IMG/VR virus record: IMGVR_UViG_3300030098_005428
Coordinates: 1 to 62,051 of that record
Source: a virus
Direction: 5' to 3' (one strand)
DNA: 62,051 nt
In this document: piece after piece, positions 7,974-15,571 of the stretch
Numbering within the stretch: the stretch's first letter is position 1
How the letters are laid out: each line of letters begins with the position of its first letter
Made by a program: the position numbers and the translations under genes
Notes under the pieces: generated by a model
Databases searched by the model: none
What the model was told of the DNA's origin: nothing
Seen by the model: the letters and a program-made list of their open reading frames with translations, nothing else

Positions 7974-8271
7974 TGGCGTCTTCGAATTTCACAGAATAGA
8001 ATTTAATAAAGGATTTAAATGTTCAGAACATGAACATGAATTTAAATGGAATGGATTTTTTGTAGAATCAGGAGAGATGTTAGTTAGAGTTTGGCAAGAT
8101 GATCAAGGATTGGTTGATGAGACAATATTAAAAGCAGGAGATTTTACTATGGTTAAACCAGGTAAGTACCATCAATTTGAAGGATTAAAAGATGGTGTGG
8201 CTTTTGAATTATATTGGGCTGAATTTAATCACGATGATATAAGAAGAAGAACTGTGGGTAAAAAATCATGA
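7927..8271 (+). CDS. Single-domain cupin protein
   Basis: A 114-residue cupin. Motif 1 is visible as C-S-E-H-E-H-E-F...G-E-M-L (H-x-H...E metal site) and motif 2 as G-D-F-T-M-V-K-P-G-K-Y-H (P-G-x-x-H). Small cupins of this form include sugar isomerases/epimerases and metal-dependent dioxygenases. Lying directly before kdsB (4-nt ATGA overlap), it may process a sugar precursor in this cassette. That is context-based inference; the metal and substrate cannot be read from sequence. The start could also lie a few codons downstream. Confidence 0.68.
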   Translation: MKAGKIWGKTEKIHANGVFEFHRIEFNKGFKCSEHEHEFKWNGFFVESGEMLVRVWQDDQGLVDETILKAGDFTMVKPGKYHQFEGLKDGVAFELYWAEFNHDDIRRRTVGKKS

Positions 8272-8915
8272 ATATATGTATTGCAATACCAGCAAGATTA
8301 AAAAGCACTAGATTAAAAGAAAAAATGCTTATCAACATTGATGGTGAACCACTTATTAGATATATGTTTGATAGAGTTAGAACTATGGGTTATGATACGT
8401 ATGTAGTAACTGATAGTAAAAAAATAGCACAACATATAACTAATGAAAACGTTATAATGTCTAACAAAGCAGAAAATGGAACAGCTAGAATAGCATCAGT
8501 GTTAGATAAACTCAAACAATACGATATTATAATAAATATTCAAGGTGATATGGTTGATATGGATGTTTGGCATTTAAGAACAATTACTGATAGATGCAAA
8601 CAAGGTTTTGATTATATGTTAACAGCTTACACAGAAAGTTACGAACCTAATGGTGTTAAGTGTATACATCAAGAAGGTAAAGCACTATGGTTTACTAGAA
8701 AAGATATAGGTTATGGAGATAGACACATTGGTATTTATGCTTATAAACCTGAGCTTTTAAGATCATATGATTTATTTCATGATCAATATCCAGAAGAAAA
8801 TTTAGAACAAAATAGAATATTAGGATACTACGATGTAGATGTAGTTAAAATTAAATACAATGGAAAAGAAATCAACACAGAAGAAGATATTAATAGCTGG
8901 ACCATGCAGCATTGA
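8268..8915 (+). CDS. kdsB: 3-deoxy-manno-octulosonate cytidylyltransferase (CMP-Kdo synthetase)
   Basis: A 215-residue nucleotidyltransferase that activates Kdo with CTP to CMP-Kdo in the cytoplasm. The family signature I-P-A-R-L-K-S-T-R-L-K-E-K-M-L is at residues 7-21, followed by D-G-E-P-L-I and I-N-I-Q-G-D (E. coli V-N-V-Q-G-D), which holds the magnesium-binding Asp. It is about 30 residues shorter than the E. coli enzyme. Its last 56 nt overlap kdsA in another frame, so the two are probably translated together. It supplies the donor for Kdo or related transferases, plausibly those encoded in this phage. Confidence 0.88.
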   Translation: MNICIAIPARLKSTRLKEKMLINIDGEPLIRYMFDRVRTMGYDTYVVTDSKKIAQHITNENVIMSNKAENGTARIASVLDKLKQYDIIINIQGDMVDMDVWHLRTITDRCKQGFDYMLTAYTESYEPNGVKCIHQEGKALWFTRKDIGYGDRHIGIYAYKPELLRSYDLFHDQYPEENLEQNRILGYYDVDVVKIKYNGKEINTEEDINSWTMQH

Positions 8916-9627
8916 AAGTGAAGTACAAGCTTTAACTTTAGCCCATGATCTTAGTTTATTAGCAGAAAAATATAATTTTGATTATATATTTAAAGGATCT
9001 TTCGACAAAGCTAATAGAACATCTGTACATTCTAAAAGAGGTATTGGCTTAGAAAAAGCTGTAAAAATATTTGACAAGATTAAAACTCACGTGGGTTGTA
9101 AAACTACAACAGACGTTCATGAAACTTGGCAGGTGGATAAACTTGAAGATGTAATTGATGTAATACAAATACCAGCGTTTTTATGTAGACAAACTGATTT
9201 GTTAGTTGAAGCTGGTCAAACTATGAACACTGTTAATATTAAGAAGGGTCAATTTGTTGAGGGTAAGAATATGATTCACGCAGTTAATAAAGTTAAAAGT
9301 ACAGGTAATAATAATATTATGCTCACTGAGCGAGGATCAATGTTTGGTATGGGTGATTTAGTTGTAGACTTTAGACAAATTGTTGATATGAAAGAATTAA
9401 AAGTACCAGTTATAATAGACTGTACACATTCAACACAAAGACCTAATTCAGGTGATACAACAGCTGGTCAACCAAAATATGCTATACATATTGCTAAATG
9501 CGCTAAAGCGGTGGATGTTGATGGTTACTTTTTTGAGGTTCATGAAGATCCAAGCGCGGCATGGAGTGATGGATCTAATATGATACAATTAAATAAATTT
9601 GAAGAAATATTAAAACAATTAGTATGA
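8860..9627 (+). CDS. kdsA: 3-deoxy-8-phosphooctulonate synthase, metal-dependent type
   Basis: A 255-residue aldolase condensing phosphoenolpyruvate with arabinose-5-phosphate to Kdo-8-phosphate. Visible motifs are I-A-G-P-C16-S-I-E-S, F-K-G-S-F-D-K-A-N-R, T-T-D-V-H-E, Q-I-P-A-F-L-C-R-Q, the D-C-T-H-S loop and F-F-E-V-H-E-D. The Cys in A-G-P-C plus the later His, Glu and Asp mark the metal-dependent class (Aquifex type) rather than the Asn-bearing E. coli class. The ATG at 8860 is the only ATG close upstream of the conserved core. No Kdo-8-phosphate phosphatase (kdsC) was seen next to it; the host presumably supplies this step. Confidence 0.93.
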   Translation: MEKKSTQKKILIAGPCSIESEVQALTLAHDLSLLAEKYNFDYIFKGSFDKANRTSVHSKRGIGLEKAVKIFDKIKTHVGCKTTTDVHETWQVDKLEDVIDVIQIPAFLCRQTDLLVEAGQTMNTVNIKKGQFVEGKNMIHAVNKVKSTGNNNIMLTERGSMFGMGDLVVDFRQIVDMKELKVPVIIDCTHSTQRPNSGDTTAGQPKYAIHIAKCAKAVDVDGYFFEVHEDPSAAWSDGSNMIQLNKFEEILKQLV

Positions 9628-10280
9628 AAATATATATAGGACACGATTCAAAATACCCACAGGCAACTAGAGTTTGTAGGAAATCTATTGAGGATCATTC
9701 AGAAAAAGGAGAACATGAGATAAAATATTTAGATAAAAAATCATTAACAAAAGTTGGTGTATATGGTAGAAAAGATATTTCTGGAGAATCAACAGAATTT
9801 TCTTTTACTAGATTTTATGTTCCTTTATTATCTCACTATGATGGTATATCATTATTCTGTGATAACGATTTTGTTTGGAAATGTAATCCTAGTGAAATAG
9901 AGCAATATTTGAGAAATAAACCAGTAGCATGTGTAAAGCATAAATTAGAAAAATCTCCTAAATTAAAAATGGATGGTACACCTAATATTTTTTATCCTAG
10001 AAAATGCTGGAGTTCTTTAATGTTGTTTGATAATAGTAAACTTAAAAAATTATCTAAAGAATATTTAGACAAAGCATCTGCTCAAGAACTTCACCAATTT
10101 ATGTGGGTTGAAGATAAAGAAATAGGATCAATACCTTTAAAATACAATCATCTTGTGGGGTATTATAATAGTCATAAGTATATTAAAGCAATACATTATA
10201 CTAATGGCGGGCCTTGGTTTGAAAAGCATAAAGAAGGAGAATTATCTGAAGAATGGTGGAACGTATACAACAGCTTGTAA
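9624..10280 (+). CDS. Glycosyltransferase, GT8-like
   Basis: A 218-residue GT-A glycosyltransferase. It opens M-K-I-Y-I-G-H-D-S, contains T-E-F-S-F-T-R-F-Y-V-P-L-L and the DxD metal motif C-D80-N-D82-F, and ends with H-Y-T-N-G-G-P-W-F, a pattern similar to the late H-x(2)-G-x-x-W region of GT8 and related stealth-type enzymes. Such enzymes transfer hexoses from nucleotide sugars, manganese-dependent. The ATGA overlap with kdsA and 28-nt overlap with the next gene tie it to the sugar cassette. Acceptor and sugar are unknown. Confidence 0.75.
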   Translation: MKIYIGHDSKYPQATRVCRKSIEDHSEKGEHEIKYLDKKSLTKVGVYGRKDISGESTEFSFTRFYVPLLSHYDGISLFCDNDFVWKCNPSEIEQYLRNKPVACVKHKLEKSPKLKMDGTPNIFYPRKCWSSLMLFDNSKLKKLSKEYLDKASAQELHQFMWVEDKEIGSIPLKYNHLVGYYNSHKYIKAIHYTNGGPWFEKHKEGELSEEWWNVYNSL

Positions 10281-11038
10281 AAAATAAGAGAGTAGTTTTT
10301 GTTGGTAACTCAGTAGAAATAATGAATCATAAATTAGCTGATAAAATTAACAGTTATGATATTGTGGTTCGTTTTGGAAGGGCAATAGAAGCAAATAAAC
10401 TACAAGAAGAATCTTTAGGCACAAAAGTAGATATGTGGGTGACAGGTCAGTTTAGGGCACCGTGCTATAATAGATTAAGAAAAGAATTTAAAGTTGGTAG
10501 ATTTAGAAATGTAGAAATACTAGTCAATAGATGTAGAGGAAACTTTATGTTAAAGGATTGGGTTTTTGAAGATCATTTACCTAAAGATATGCCACACACC
10601 CAAATGTATTCAGATCAGGAAATCACTGACATCATGAAGTCTTTTGACAAAGACATATTAAATCCCAATCATTTAAGGCCATCAGCAGGATTTTTAACAA
10701 TATTATGGTTTGTTAATAAAGTTAAGACACATAAAAGTTTAGACTTAATAGGTTTTGATTTTTTTGCTAAGACTGTTAAGCATAGAAGTGTTGATAAGCA
10801 AGGTGTTCTTAGCGCAGCAGATCCACATAGTTGGCATATGCCTGTATATATGATGCCTATGGGTGCTCATGATAGAGAACTAGAAAAAAGATATGTTTCT
10901 TTCTTAGAAAGAAGAGGTTTAGTTAATTGGCATATATTAAGTGACCTTAAACCAGGTAGTGTAAAATATAACCACTGGATGAAAGGTATTAAAAGAGTAA
11001 AATCTGCACCAAAGAAATCTAAAGTAAGTAAAATTTAA
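10253..11038 (+). CDS. GT29/sialyltransferase-like glycosyltransferase
   Basis: A 261-residue protein with features of CMP-sugar-using GT29 enzymes: V-V-F-V-G-N-S at residues 14-20 and I-N-S-Y-D-I-V-V-R-F-G at 32-42 resemble the large sialylmotif, and P-S-A-G-F-L-T-I-L-W at 143-152 the small sialylmotif, with a late D-P-H-S-W-H region for the catalytic His. GT29 enzymes move sialic acid from CMP-sialic acid. With CMP-Kdo synthesis encoded just upstream, CMP-Kdo is a possible donor here (inference). The Lys-rich C-terminus ends at the convergent junction. Confidence 0.72.
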   Translation: MVERIQQLVKNKRVVFVGNSVEIMNHKLADKINSYDIVVRFGRAIEANKLQEESLGTKVDMWVTGQFRAPCYNRLRKEFKVGRFRNVEILVNRCRGNFMLKDWVFEDHLPKDMPHTQMYSDQEITDIMKSFDKDILNPNHLRPSAGFLTILWFVNKVKTHKSLDLIGFDFFAKTVKHRSVDKQGVLSAADPHSWHMPVYMMPMGAHDRELEKRYVSFLERRGLVNWHILSDLKPGSVKYNHWMKGIKRVKSAPKKSKVSKI

Positions 11039-11343
11039 ATCTTTCTTCTTCTTTCTATTAATCTTTTTTTCTTTTTACTCATCCCAACTCCTTCTTCTCT
11101 AATCTTCGAACTTAACTTCTTGTATCTTTTATCCCTTATTTTTCCAACTAGCTTTTTAGCACCTCTCTTCACTGCTCTAGCCCCTTTGGTAATTAAAGTT
11201 CCAATCGCTGTTCTACCAGTGGCTTTTCTTTTCACACCTCTAATTTCCCTTCCTGAGGTTTTACCCATATCACTAATCTTTCTATTTTTATTTTTACGTT
11301 TAAGTAAACCCTTACGGTTTCTTTTTGCTATTGATTTTCTCAT
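11035..11343 (-). CDS. Highly basic small protein, last gene of the late arm
   Basis: A 102-residue protein dominated by Lys and Arg from end to end (K-R-N-R-K-G-L-L-K-R-K-N-K), with no hydrophobic core and a few Gly turns. It resembles small basic proteins found in phage genomes that may bind nucleic acid or the capsid interior; I recognise no family. Its stop codon (TTA on +, 11035-11037) overlaps the stop codon of the rightward arm's last gene. Similar basic proteins sit at the opposite end of the late arm (59008-61511). Confidence 0.6.
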   Translation of the reverse strand: MRKSIAKRNRKGLLKRKNKNRKISDMGKTSGREIRGVKRKATGRTAIGTLITKGARAVKRGAKKLVGKIRDKRYKKLSSKIREEGVGMSKKKKRLIERRRKI

Positions 11344-11353
11344 AATTTTAAAT

Positions 11354-11569
11354 TTATTTTTTTATTTTTTCAAAAGAACTTATCCCGAAGCAACCTAATG
11401 TAACCCATACAAATGAGTTATAAACTACTTCGTTTATAATAAGATCTTTATCTGCTATTAAACTTGTTAATAAATCAGCTATGGCAAATAATACCATAAC
11501 TATAAATGAGATAAACCCAACTAGATTTTTCTCATTAATATCGTTTTTGTCTTTAAATAATGCCCACAT
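11354..11569 (-). CDS. Two-helix membrane protein, holin-like
   Basis: A 71-residue protein starting M-W-A-L-F-K-D-K-N. I chose this ATG because it lies one base from the preceding stop; a start nine codons upstream would overlap that gene. Two hydrophobic segments are visible (F-I-S-F-I-V-M-V-L-F-A-I-A-D and S-F-V-W-V-T-L-G-C-F-G-I) with charged ends, as in small class II holins. It sits with the endolysin and other envelope genes, so a lysis role is likely, though a second holin candidate exists at 54925-55332. Confidence 0.6.
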   Translation of the reverse strand: MWALFKDKNDINEKNLVGFISFIVMVLFAIADLLTSLIADKDLIINEVVYNSFVWVTLGCFGISSFEKIKK

Positions 11570-11570
11570 A

Positions 11571-12035
11571 TTAATTATTTTTCTTTTTACCACCACCAGA
11601 TGTTACTGGATTTCTAGATATAGGATTATCACCATTATTTGTTGTTCCTCTATTTACAGGCGCAAAGTTTTCTAATGGATGCCAATTATTATAAGGTTGA
11701 TTAATATAATTTGGTCGATCTACAAAAGCATGATTGGTATAATATCTATAATGATTATCATACACATGGTATCTTGTCCATGGATTATAATAAGGGTTAT
11801 TATATCCCCTTGTAAAATCATAACCAATCACGTTATATATTTGTGTTGGTTTAATATCTCTAATTGATACTTTAATAGTGTCTCCATTTTCAGTTAAAGC
11901 TAAAACATGTGTAACTTTAATTTGATTACTTTTATAAATCATGGGTGTACAACCAAATAAAGCACCTACTAATAATATTGATGCTAATATTGCTATTGTT
12001 ATTACTTTACCCCAATCTCTTTGTTCTTGTGTCAT
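11571..12035 (-). CDS. Tyr/Asn/Pro-rich lipoprotein, possible outer spanin-like protein
   Basis: A 154-residue protein. The ATG at 12035 makes a 4-nt ATGA overlap with the GT17 gene; the longer reading would need a TTG start. A signal segment with lipobox A-L-F-G-C (about residues 23-29) is followed by a short beta-like region and then a Tyr/Asn/Pro-rich stretch and a Gly-Lys-Asn tail. It probably sits in the outer membrane. Proline-rich lipoproteins near an endolysin are often outer spanins; this is context only. Confidence 0.6.
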   Translation of the reverse strand: MTQEQRDWGKVITIAILASILLVGALFGCTPMIYKSNQIKVTHVLALTENGDTIKVSIRDIKPTQIYNVIGYDFTRGYNNPYYNPWTRYHVYDNHYRYYTNHAFVDRPNYINQPYNNWHPLENFAPVNRGTTNNGDNPISRNPVTSGGGKKKNN

Positions 12036-12790
12036 GTGTTCCAATATTTATAATTTTTAGGAAGATAATTATTATCTTTTATTTTAATTTTATTAAACTT
12101 AATATTTTTGTGTTGTATTAAATTATCAATACTACCTTTAAATTCTGGATGAGAATAATTATTTAATTTATCCTCAATCATTTTAGACTTCATAAAAAAT
12201 GTTAAATGCCAACCACCTTTATCCCAATCATAAACATCTATGTAATTAATTCTAAACTTATGCATTTGTAATAACGAATCAACAAACGCTTTATAATAAA
12301 ATATTTTTATACCAAAAGTTTTATGATACTTTAATTTACTGTGCTTATCATAACCACTGTATGCTAATGCTTTGTTTTTAATATTAAAGTAATATGTATC
12401 TTGAGCTGGTGATATAATTGGGTTAGGTAAACCTTGTTTTTTAAATTTAACTAACTCGTTAGCATCTGGTATTTCATCAATATCACTAGCAATAATAATA
12501 TCGTTATCTTTTGCTATACACCTTAACGCATGACCAGTAGCATTTCTTTGATATATCTCTCTAGACCAATGATTACCGTTCGGCATATCATCTAATATAA
12601 CGTAATCTATTTTGTGTAGATATTTATTAAATCTACTTTTATTTTTTTTAAAATACAATGGCTTGTCATTATTAGCAAAGCTCTTTGTTGCTTCAACTAA
12701 TATAAATCTATCTACAATATGATCAAGTTCTTTCAATCTAAACTCAAGCATATCAAGCTCATTATAGAACATAAATGTATCTATAATCAT
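12032..12790 (-). CDS. Glycosyltransferase family 17 (GT17)-like
   Basis: A 252-residue GT17-type enzyme. Signature elements are M-I-I-D-T-F-M-F-Y-N-E-L-D-M-L-E-F-R-L at the start, V-D-R-F-I-L-V-E-A near 26-34, Q-R-N-A near 81-84 and the metal motif A-S-D103-I-D105-E-I-P. The family prototype adds beta-1,4-GlcNAc to glycoproteins; bacterial and phage members are mostly uncharacterised. It is the only transferase inside the envelope/lysis block, between a 32-residue membrane peptide and a lipoprotein. Family assignment is strong; the acceptor is unknown. Confidence 0.82.
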   Translation of the reverse strand: MIIDTFMFYNELDMLEFRLKELDHIVDRFILVEATKSFANNDKPLYFKKNKSRFNKYLHKIDYVILDDMPNGNHWSREIYQRNATGHALRCIAKDNDIIIASDIDEIPDANELVKFKKQGLPNPIISPAQDTYYFNIKNKALAYSGYDKHSKLKYHKTFGIKIFYYKAFVDSLLQMHKFRINYIDVYDWDKGGWHLTFFMKSKMIEDKLNNYSHPEFKGSIDNLIQHKNIKFNKIKIKDNNYLPKNYKYWNT

Positions 12791-12804
12791 AAAATTTAAT
12801 TTAA

Positions 12805-12903
12805 TTATTTATTTTGATCGTTATAAATTTTTATTATAAGAAAGAAATACCAAAATATAGTACATATAAAAAATACTGTAAAATAAGGATTTTCTTCAAA
12901 CAT
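12805..12903 (-). CDS. Tiny single-span membrane protein (32 aa)
   Basis: A 32-residue frame starting ATG at 12903, one base after the endolysin stop, and ending TAA at 12805-12807. Nearly the whole peptide after M-F-E-E-N-P is one hydrophobic aromatic span (F-F-I-C-T-I-F-W-Y-F-F-L-I-I) followed by K-I-Y-N-D-Q-N-K. A GAGGT stretch about 9 nt upstream could serve as ribosome-binding site. Placement right behind the endolysin makes a lysis accessory plausible. It fills an otherwise empty gap of ~110 nt. Confidence 0.5.
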   Translation of the reverse strand: MFEENPYFTVFFICTIFWYFFLIIKIYNDQNK

Positions 12904-12904
12904 A

Positions 12905-13360
12905 TTATATTACCTCATATACAGTCTTTCCGTTGCTCCTAGAAGCCCTTAGACATCTGTTTCTGTTAGTTTCTCTATCTACATAGCTAACATGCACCCA
13001 ATCAGGATTTTCATCGTCTCCGAACTCCCAAATCATTTGATCAAAATCAAGATTTTCTTTGATCCAATGGTACATTTGTGAATTAGTTCTATGACCAAAC
13101 ACATCATCTATATCCATTGCTTGTCCGTTACAATGTTGTGATTTTTTAGATCCACCAATTGCTTTGTTAAGTTCAGGTCCACGATAAAATGAATTTATCT
13201 TAATTGGACCACCAACATAAACTCTTAATGGTTCAAATACTTTTTTAGCTATCATTTGCATATTAAACAAATGGTCTTTACTTGGAGCGTTAGGTAAACC
13301 TAAACGCGCAGCAGTAGCACTAAAAGTTCCTTCTTTAAAACTTATATGTTCGCTTATCAT
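12905..13360 (-). CDS. Endolysin, peptidase M15-type (L-Ala-D-Glu/D-Ala peptidase)
   Basis: A 151-residue zinc peptidase that cuts peptidoglycan stem peptides for lysis. The M15 signature S-Q-H76-C-N-G-Q-A-M-D83 and W-V-H123-V give the two His and one Asp zinc ligands, and the S-F-Y-R-G-P-E-L-N motif precedes them as in peptidase M15_3 proteins. No signal peptide is visible, so release depends on a holin. It is flanked by small membrane proteins and lipoproteins, consistent with a lysis module. Confidence 0.88.
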   Translation of the reverse strand: MISEHISFKEGTFSATAARLGLPNAPSKDHLFNMQMIAKKVFEPLRVYVGGPIKINSFYRGPELNKAIGGSKKSQHCNGQAMDIDDVFGHRTNSQMYHWIKENLDFDQMIWEFGDDENPDWVHVSYVDRETNRNRCLRASRSNGKTVYEVI

Positions 13361-13411
13361 TGTTTATTATTTTATTTTACAAATACATATTGGGCAAAAT
13401 GGGCACATAAT

Positions 13412-13810
13412 TTAAAATTTATCTCCTACAAGCTCATCAATAACAGCTTGTATTTCTTTAATATCTACATCAAGTTTTAACATTAAACCTGGTAAAAATC
13501 TTTTTATTTCTTTTCCATTGTGGTATATCACTATTGTTGGCACAGCCATAACATTATGTTTTGTCATAAGACCAGGATCTTGAGACATATCAACTCTATA
13601 CTTTTTACAATCATATATTTTTTTTAAGTTAACTTCATTTACAGAATTAAAGCTAGCCCAAAATTCTACTACTACAATACCTTGTTTTGTTTTTTTATCA
13701 TAATCATCAACATGTAAAAAGTCTTGTGATTTTGCGCTCAAAACCATCATAAATATAAAACCCAAAATAGCGGCGCATGTTTTAAATACAATTCCTTTTT
13801 TAATTTTCAT
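13412..13810 (-). CDS. Exported thioredoxin-fold protein lacking the CxxC pair
   Basis: A 132-residue protein with an N-terminal hydrophobic export/anchor segment (residues ~8-26) and a thioredoxin fold: V-V-V-E-F-W-A-S-F-N-S-V-N-E, then V-D-M-S-Q-D-P-G-L, and the cis-proline loop V-M-A-V-P91-T. Where thioredoxin has W-C-G-P-C this protein has no cysteines (S-F-N-S-V), so it cannot be a disulfide oxidoreductase. A structural or protein-binding role in the periplasm is likely. Its ATG overlaps the preceding stop (ATGA). Confidence 0.68.
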   Translation of the reverse strand: MKIKKGIVFKTCAAILGFIFMMVLSAKSQDFLHVDDYDKKTKQGIVVVEFWASFNSVNEVNLKKIYDCKKYRVDMSQDPGLMTKHNVMAVPTIVIYHNGKEIKRFLPGLMLKLDVDIKEIQAVIDELVGDKF

Positions 13811-14187
13811 CGGTCTCTCTTTTTTGCTAATTCAATTTTAATTTCTTCTATATCTTCTTCCATTTCTTCAACTTTCTTAACAAGTTGATCTAATGTCATT
13901 CTACTCATTTGATCCTTCATGTTAAATTCAACTCTTGTTGGTGGATATGTGTTTAATGCTTGTGGATCACCTTGGTCAATTATATATGTACCTGTACCAA
14001 CTTTAGGTAGTTCCTTAGCTAATTGTATTTCTTCCATTATTTGATAGTAAAACATAGTTCCTGCTACAATTGCAGCAACAACCATACCAATTGCCCGTAA
14101 ATTAATTTTAAAATCTGGTTTACCGTCACCATCAACATCTAAACCAATTTGAGTATCTTCACCTAAAGTTGTTAAATCTTTTGCCAT
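13807..14187 (-). CDS. Single-span membrane protein with DxDxDG loop and coiled coil
   Basis: A 126-residue protein. Residues ~16-25 (D-V-D-G-D-G-K-P-D-F) form a calcium-loop-like DxDxDG motif, followed by one membrane helix (M-V-V-A-A-I-V-A-G-T-M-F-Y-Y) and a C-terminal acidic/basic coiled coil (V-E-E-M-E-E-D-I-E-E-I-K-I-E-L). Anchor plus coiled coil resembles an inner spanin, but the long N-terminal part is unusual for one. It shares bases with the barrel gene's stop (TAATG). Confidence 0.55.
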   Translation of the reverse strand: MAKDLTTLGEDTQIGLDVDGDGKPDFKINLRAIGMVVAAIVAGTMFYYQIMEEIQLAKELPKVGTGTYIIDQGDPQALNTYPPTRVEFNMKDQMSRMTLDQLVKKVEEMEEDIEEIKIELAKKRDR

Positions 14188-15278
14188 TATCTAAAGTTTA
14201 TATTAAATCCCACTTTTGCGTTATAAATTTTCTTATCCCATAATTTAGAATATTCACCTTCAGCAAACAAACCAAACCATTTTTTTATTTTTAATCCCAT
14301 TACTAAACCAACTTGATAATCTGTCCAGTTCTTACCACCATCTTGTTGGTAATATTGTTCGTATCCAAAATCTTTATTACCTGATATTTGACCGTGAAAA
14401 GGCATTATACTTAAGTAGTTATGAAACCAAAAATTATCGGTATAATGATAAAAATCAATTCCCATAACAGCAGATAAATAACCCATTCTACCTATCTCAG
14501 AAAATATTTCACCATTATATCTGTTTACTAAATCTTTGTAAATATGTCTTCTAAATTCACCATCTGAATCAGCAACTTTATTACCATTTGCATCTTCCCA
14601 ATACCAATCAATTTCTCTATCAGGATCTCCATCCACCCAATATCCATAATCAGAATATTCATAATCACGTGCTAGATCCCACCAGTTTACAGTATCTGGT
14701 CTTAGGTACTCTTCTATAGGGTTAAGTCCAAAAACCTTATCAGATGTTCTATAAATCGCACCCATAGATAAGTTTAATTTTTCTCCTAATTTAGCTCTAA
14801 CCCTTACGTCAGCAGCTGAATAATTAAAATTAATTGCACCTTCTTCTCTTACTTCTCCTTTAATTATATACCAAGGACCTAAGTATCTTAAGAAGTATCT
14901 TTGATTATTAAACTCACGACCCATACGTCTAGCCCAATCGTAATTAAACAACCATTCCCAATTATCAACATTTCCTACTCCAGCTGATAAAGTAACTTGT
15001 TTTTCACCTCCATCATAAAAAGCGTTTTGTCTATTTTCGTAATCAAATCTAGCAAGCTTTCTCCAACCTATTGAATATCTATAATCAAATTTAGGTTCTC
15101 TTGTGATGTCCCTTACTTCACCCTCTTGTGTTACGTAAAATTCTTTTCTATCGTCTATTAAAGGCATAGATATATTACCTGATGTATATATAGTTGAATA
15201 TTTAAATATTTTTTTAAAAAACTGTGCATTAGCATTCAGACTAATGAACATAAAAATAAACATTAATAATTTTTTCAT
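14187..15278 (-). CDS. Phage-encoded outer-membrane beta-barrel protein
   Basis: A 363-residue exported protein. I start it at the ATG at 15278, which gives an ATGA overlap with the upstream gene and places a classical signal peptide (M-K-K-L-L-M-F...N-A-N-A, cleavage before Q-F-F) at the N-terminus. The mature part shows alternating aromatic/polar strands, many Tyr/Trp girdle-like residues and a terminal strand ending V-G-F-N-I-N-F-R, typical of outer-membrane barrels. Possible roles are receptor masking (superinfection exclusion) or membrane disruption; the sequence does not decide. Confidence 0.65.
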   Translation of the reverse strand: MKKLLMFIFMFISLNANAQFFKKIFKYSTIYTSGNISMPLIDDRKEFYVTQEGEVRDITREPKFDYRYSIGWRKLARFDYENRQNAFYDGGEKQVTLSAGVGNVDNWEWLFNYDWARRMGREFNNQRYFLRYLGPWYIIKGEVREEGAINFNYSAADVRVRAKLGEKLNLSMGAIYRTSDKVFGLNPIEEYLRPDTVNWWDLARDYEYSDYGYWVDGDPDREIDWYWEDANGNKVADSDGEFRRHIYKDLVNRYNGEIFSEIGRMGYLSAVMGIDFYHYTDNFWFHNYLSIMPFHGQISGNKDFGYEQYYQQDGGKNWTDYQVGLVMGLKIKKWFGLFAEGEYSKLWDKKIYNAKVGFNINFR

Positions 15279-15571
15279 TGTGTTCCTTTTATAAAATCCC
15301 AAACATGTTTTCCGATTAAACTAAATACACCAAAACCTAAAGCATTTCTCCACTTTATAGTTTCTTTTCTAAAATTTGAATTTTCTTTTACTTCTGTCCA
15401 TATTCCCTCTTTTGGATCAAAGAGATTGTTCTTGATAAAACGTAGGTCATCTTTTACCTCATCATGGGCAGTTCTGTTGTCTTTTTTAATTTTTTCTACC
15501 TCTGTAAATATTTGCTCTATTTGATATTCTACAAGCTTTAATATTTCTTTAGTTGTTTGATTTTTATTCAT
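15275..15571 (-). CDS. Coiled-coil protein with C-terminal hydrophobic helix (XhlA-like)
   Basis: A 98-residue protein: residues ~8-60 are a charged heptad-type helix (E-I-L-K-L-V-E-Y-Q-I-E-Q-I-F), and residues ~75-94 (A-L-G-F-G-V-F-S-L-I-G-K-H-V-W-D-F-I) are a moderately hydrophobic segment. This order resembles XhlA-type holin accessory proteins. It overlaps the end of the giant ejection protein by 8 nt and the barrel gene by 4 nt. Function is inferred from shape and context. Confidence 0.5.
   Translation of the reverse strand: MNKNQTTKEILKLVEYQIEQIFTEVEKIKKDNRTAHDEVKDDLRFIKNNLFDPKEGIWTEVKENSNFRKETIKWRNALGFGVFSLIGKHVWDFIKGTQ

Noticed and set aside
12035-12044. TTG start for the Tyr-rich lipoprotein gene
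   Set aside because: The ATG at 12035 gives an ATGA overlap and a normal signal peptide; TTG extension adds nothing.
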